DNA from: Actinomycetes bacterium
GTDB taxonomy: Bacteria > Actinomycetota > Acidimicrobiia > Acidimicrobiales > Ilumatobacteraceae
Assembly (NCBI GenBank): GCA_014190095.1
Contig: BJFW01000005.1
Span: forward strand, 11,417-53,072
Length of the DNA stretch: 41,656 nt
Direction of reading: 5' to 3'
Positions 40,659 through 41,656 of this stretch are shown in pieces. The position numbers were made by a program, and so were the translations under genes. Below the pieces are notes generated by a model. The model did not search any database. It saw nothing but the letters and a program-made list of their open reading frames with translations, and was not told the origin of the DNA. Each line of letters starts with the position of its first letter. The first letter of the stretch is position 1.

Positions 40659-40671
40659 TAGCCTCGTAACC
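40659..40671 (+). promoter_or_regulatory. -10 element of leaderless DMT-transporter promoter
   Basis: TAGCCT, then CGTAACC (7 bases), then the GTG at 40672. Confidence 0.45.
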
Positions 40672-41586
40672 GTGCCAACTAGCCAGCGACTGTCGGGAAC
40701 GCTGTTCGTTATGGCCTCAAGTATCGGTTTTGCCGTTGTACCAACAATTACACGCACCGCCTATGACGAGGGAGCAAATGCTCTCGGCGTCATGACCCCA
40801 CGGTTTGCCATAGCCGCGCTTCTCATCACTGCCATTCGACTGATGTTCGGTAAAAAGGAAGGCTGGCCGAATATCAAACTTGCGATTGCCATGTTTTTTA
40901 TTGGCGCTATTGGTGTCACTGCAGTGTCCCTGTTGTACTTCATCGCCATTGGCCAAATTGATTCCAGCTTGGCAATTGTGCTGTGGTACGCCTACCCCGT
41001 TCTCGTATTGCTCATCGCGTGGGTATTTGAAAAAAAGCGACCGTCAGCAACCATTGTCATACCACTCATTTTGACCCTCACAGGCATCGCAATTTCGGCG
41101 GGACAAGTTAAAGGCGGCAACACCACAGCAATCATCTTGGTGGTGAGCTCGTCAATGATTTTTGCGGTGTACATCACCGTGCTCTCGAAAGTTACGCAGA
41201 AAATGGGACTGCTCACCGGAGCATCAATTCTCAATTTAGGAACTGCTACGGGCTACATCGTGGTTGGGGTGTTCTCCACCAGTGCGTTTGCGCCAGTATT
41301 TCCGACCACCGGAAAAGTTTGGTTGCTCATTTCAGGAGCAGCAGTTATCGGAACGACACTGCCGTTTTTATGCTCTCTCGCCGCGTTAAAGCGGATCCCA
41401 ACTGGCATGTACTCGGTAATCACCACACTTGAACCTGTATGGCACATCATCATGGGCGTGATATTCCTTGGCGAAGTGATGACGGATAACCGAATCATCG
41501 GAGCAAGCCTCACCGTTGGTGGATTATTACTGTTCTCGGCACTGGAAGTACGGACCAAAGACGCGTCAACACCTGTGACAATCTAG
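40672..41586 (+). CDS. DMT-superfamily (EamA) transporter
   Basis: A 304-residue ten-helix transporter paralogous to the one at 30846, sharing the YDEGANALGVM segment and the repeat end FEKKRPSATIVIPLILTLTG. The second repeat includes LEPVWHIIMGVIFLGEVMTD. The substrate is unknown. I chose the GTG at 40672, where the paralogue alignment starts and a -10 box lies seven bases upstream; the same frame is open to 40474, but that part is antisense to the secreted-protein gene. A tRNA gene follows on the opposite strand. Confidence 0.88.
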   Translation: MPTSQRLSGTLFVMASSIGFAVVPTITRTAYDEGANALGVMTPRFAIAALLITAIRLMFGKKEGWPNIKLAIAMFFIGAIGVTAVSLLYFIAIGQIDSSLAIVLWYAYPVLVLLIAWVFEKKRPSATIVIPLILTLTGIAISAGQVKGGNTTAIILVVSSSMIFAVYITVLSKVTQKMGLLTGASILNLGTATGYIVVGVFSTSAFAPVFPTTGKVWLLISGAAVIGTTLPFLCSLAALKRIPTGMYSVITTLEPVWHIIMGVIFLGEVMTDNRIIGASLTVGGLLLFSALEVRTKDASTPVTI

Positions 41587-41592
41587 AAACAA

Positions 41593-41656
41593 TGGTGGGC
41601 GTTGAGGGACTTGAACCCCCGACATCTTCCTTGTAAGGGAAGCGCTCTAGCCAACT
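41593..41656 (-). tRNA. tRNA-Val (anticodon TAC), 5' end outside window, CCA encoded
   Basis: The 3' part of a tRNA read on the minus strand: D-arm AGTTGGCTAGAGC, anticodon stem CTTCC/GGAAG with loop CTTACAA (anticodon TAC), T-arm GGGGGTTCAAGTCCC, acceptor 3' strand AACGCCC, discriminator A and an encoded CCA (41595-41593). The 5' acceptor strand lies beyond base 41656. Confidence 0.93.

Noticed and set aside
40474-40671. N-terminal extension of the third DMT transporter
   Set aside because: It would be antisense to the secreted-protein signal peptide, and the paralogue at 30846 begins at the equivalent of 40672.

Overview
The window looks like a stretch of chromosome from an actinomycete with moderate GC content. 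The most likely source is a planktonic member of the class Acidimicrobiia (Ilumatobacteraceae-like). The evidence is a WhiB-type Fe-S regulator, a PimB-type phosphatidylinositol mannosyltransferase, two luciferase-like F420-type oxidoreductases, a DEDDh exonuclease/GIY-YIG fusion of the mycobacterial type, and exported proteins with threonine-rich linkers. The lineage is an inference from gene content. No transposase, integrase, phage gene or CRISPR array was found. Genes are packed tightly, often with 4-base overlaps, and no gene-free stretch exceeds 300 bases. The largest gap (5681-5962) holds a SAM-type riboswitch.

Layout. 1-4058, mostly minus strand: a truncated luciferase-like oxidoreductase, an ALDH3-type aldehyde dehydrogenase, a pentapeptide-repeat protein, tRNA-Gly(GCC), a DMT exporter and two small unknown proteins. 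4098-7481: a small membrane protein, metX (minus strand) behind a SAM-clan riboswitch, a SET-domain protein and SURF1. 16156 down to 7478 is a long minus-strand series: whiB, trpD, thrB, a small Cys-rich protein, queG, pimB, a membrane protein, an SRPBCC protein, a ROK glucokinase, an AlaC-type aminotransferase and an MBL-fold hydrolase. 16272-18002 (minus) carries a GlpC-like Fe-S protein and rubrerythrin, divergent from a plus-strand glycerol/ether-lipid set (glpD, AGPS-like FAD enzyme, FGGY kinase). Two tandem ferritin-like proteins and the RNase P RNA follow.

24531-28093 (minus) holds a membrane protein, a zinc-ribbon coiled-coil protein and a class A penicillin-binding protein. Next come a second luciferase-like oxidoreductase, a cold-shock protein, an amidase and a DMT transporter. 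36436 down to 31738 is a minus-strand operon: modA, modB, modC, the exonuclease/UvrC-like fusion and a serine hydrolase. It diverges from a PadR-type regulator across a compact palindrome. The right end has an NTF2-like protein, a VIT1/CCC1 transporter, HutD/Ves, a VOC protein, a small barrel-like protein, a secreted Thr-rich protein, a third DMT transporter and a truncated tRNA-Val(TAC).

Two themes go beyond single genes. First, many genes have a TAnnnT hexamer followed by exactly 6-7 bases and then ATG or GTG, with no Shine-Dalgarno. This is the signature of leaderless transcripts, and it also fixes several start codons. Second, several divergent pairs have start codons only 7-51 bases apart, so their promoters must overlap. 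The strongest candidates for new biology are the PadR/modABC switch, the metX riboswitch, the glpD-AGPS-kinase operon and the cytosolic/exported ferritin-like pair. I saw nothing that I can claim with confidence as a wholly new system.
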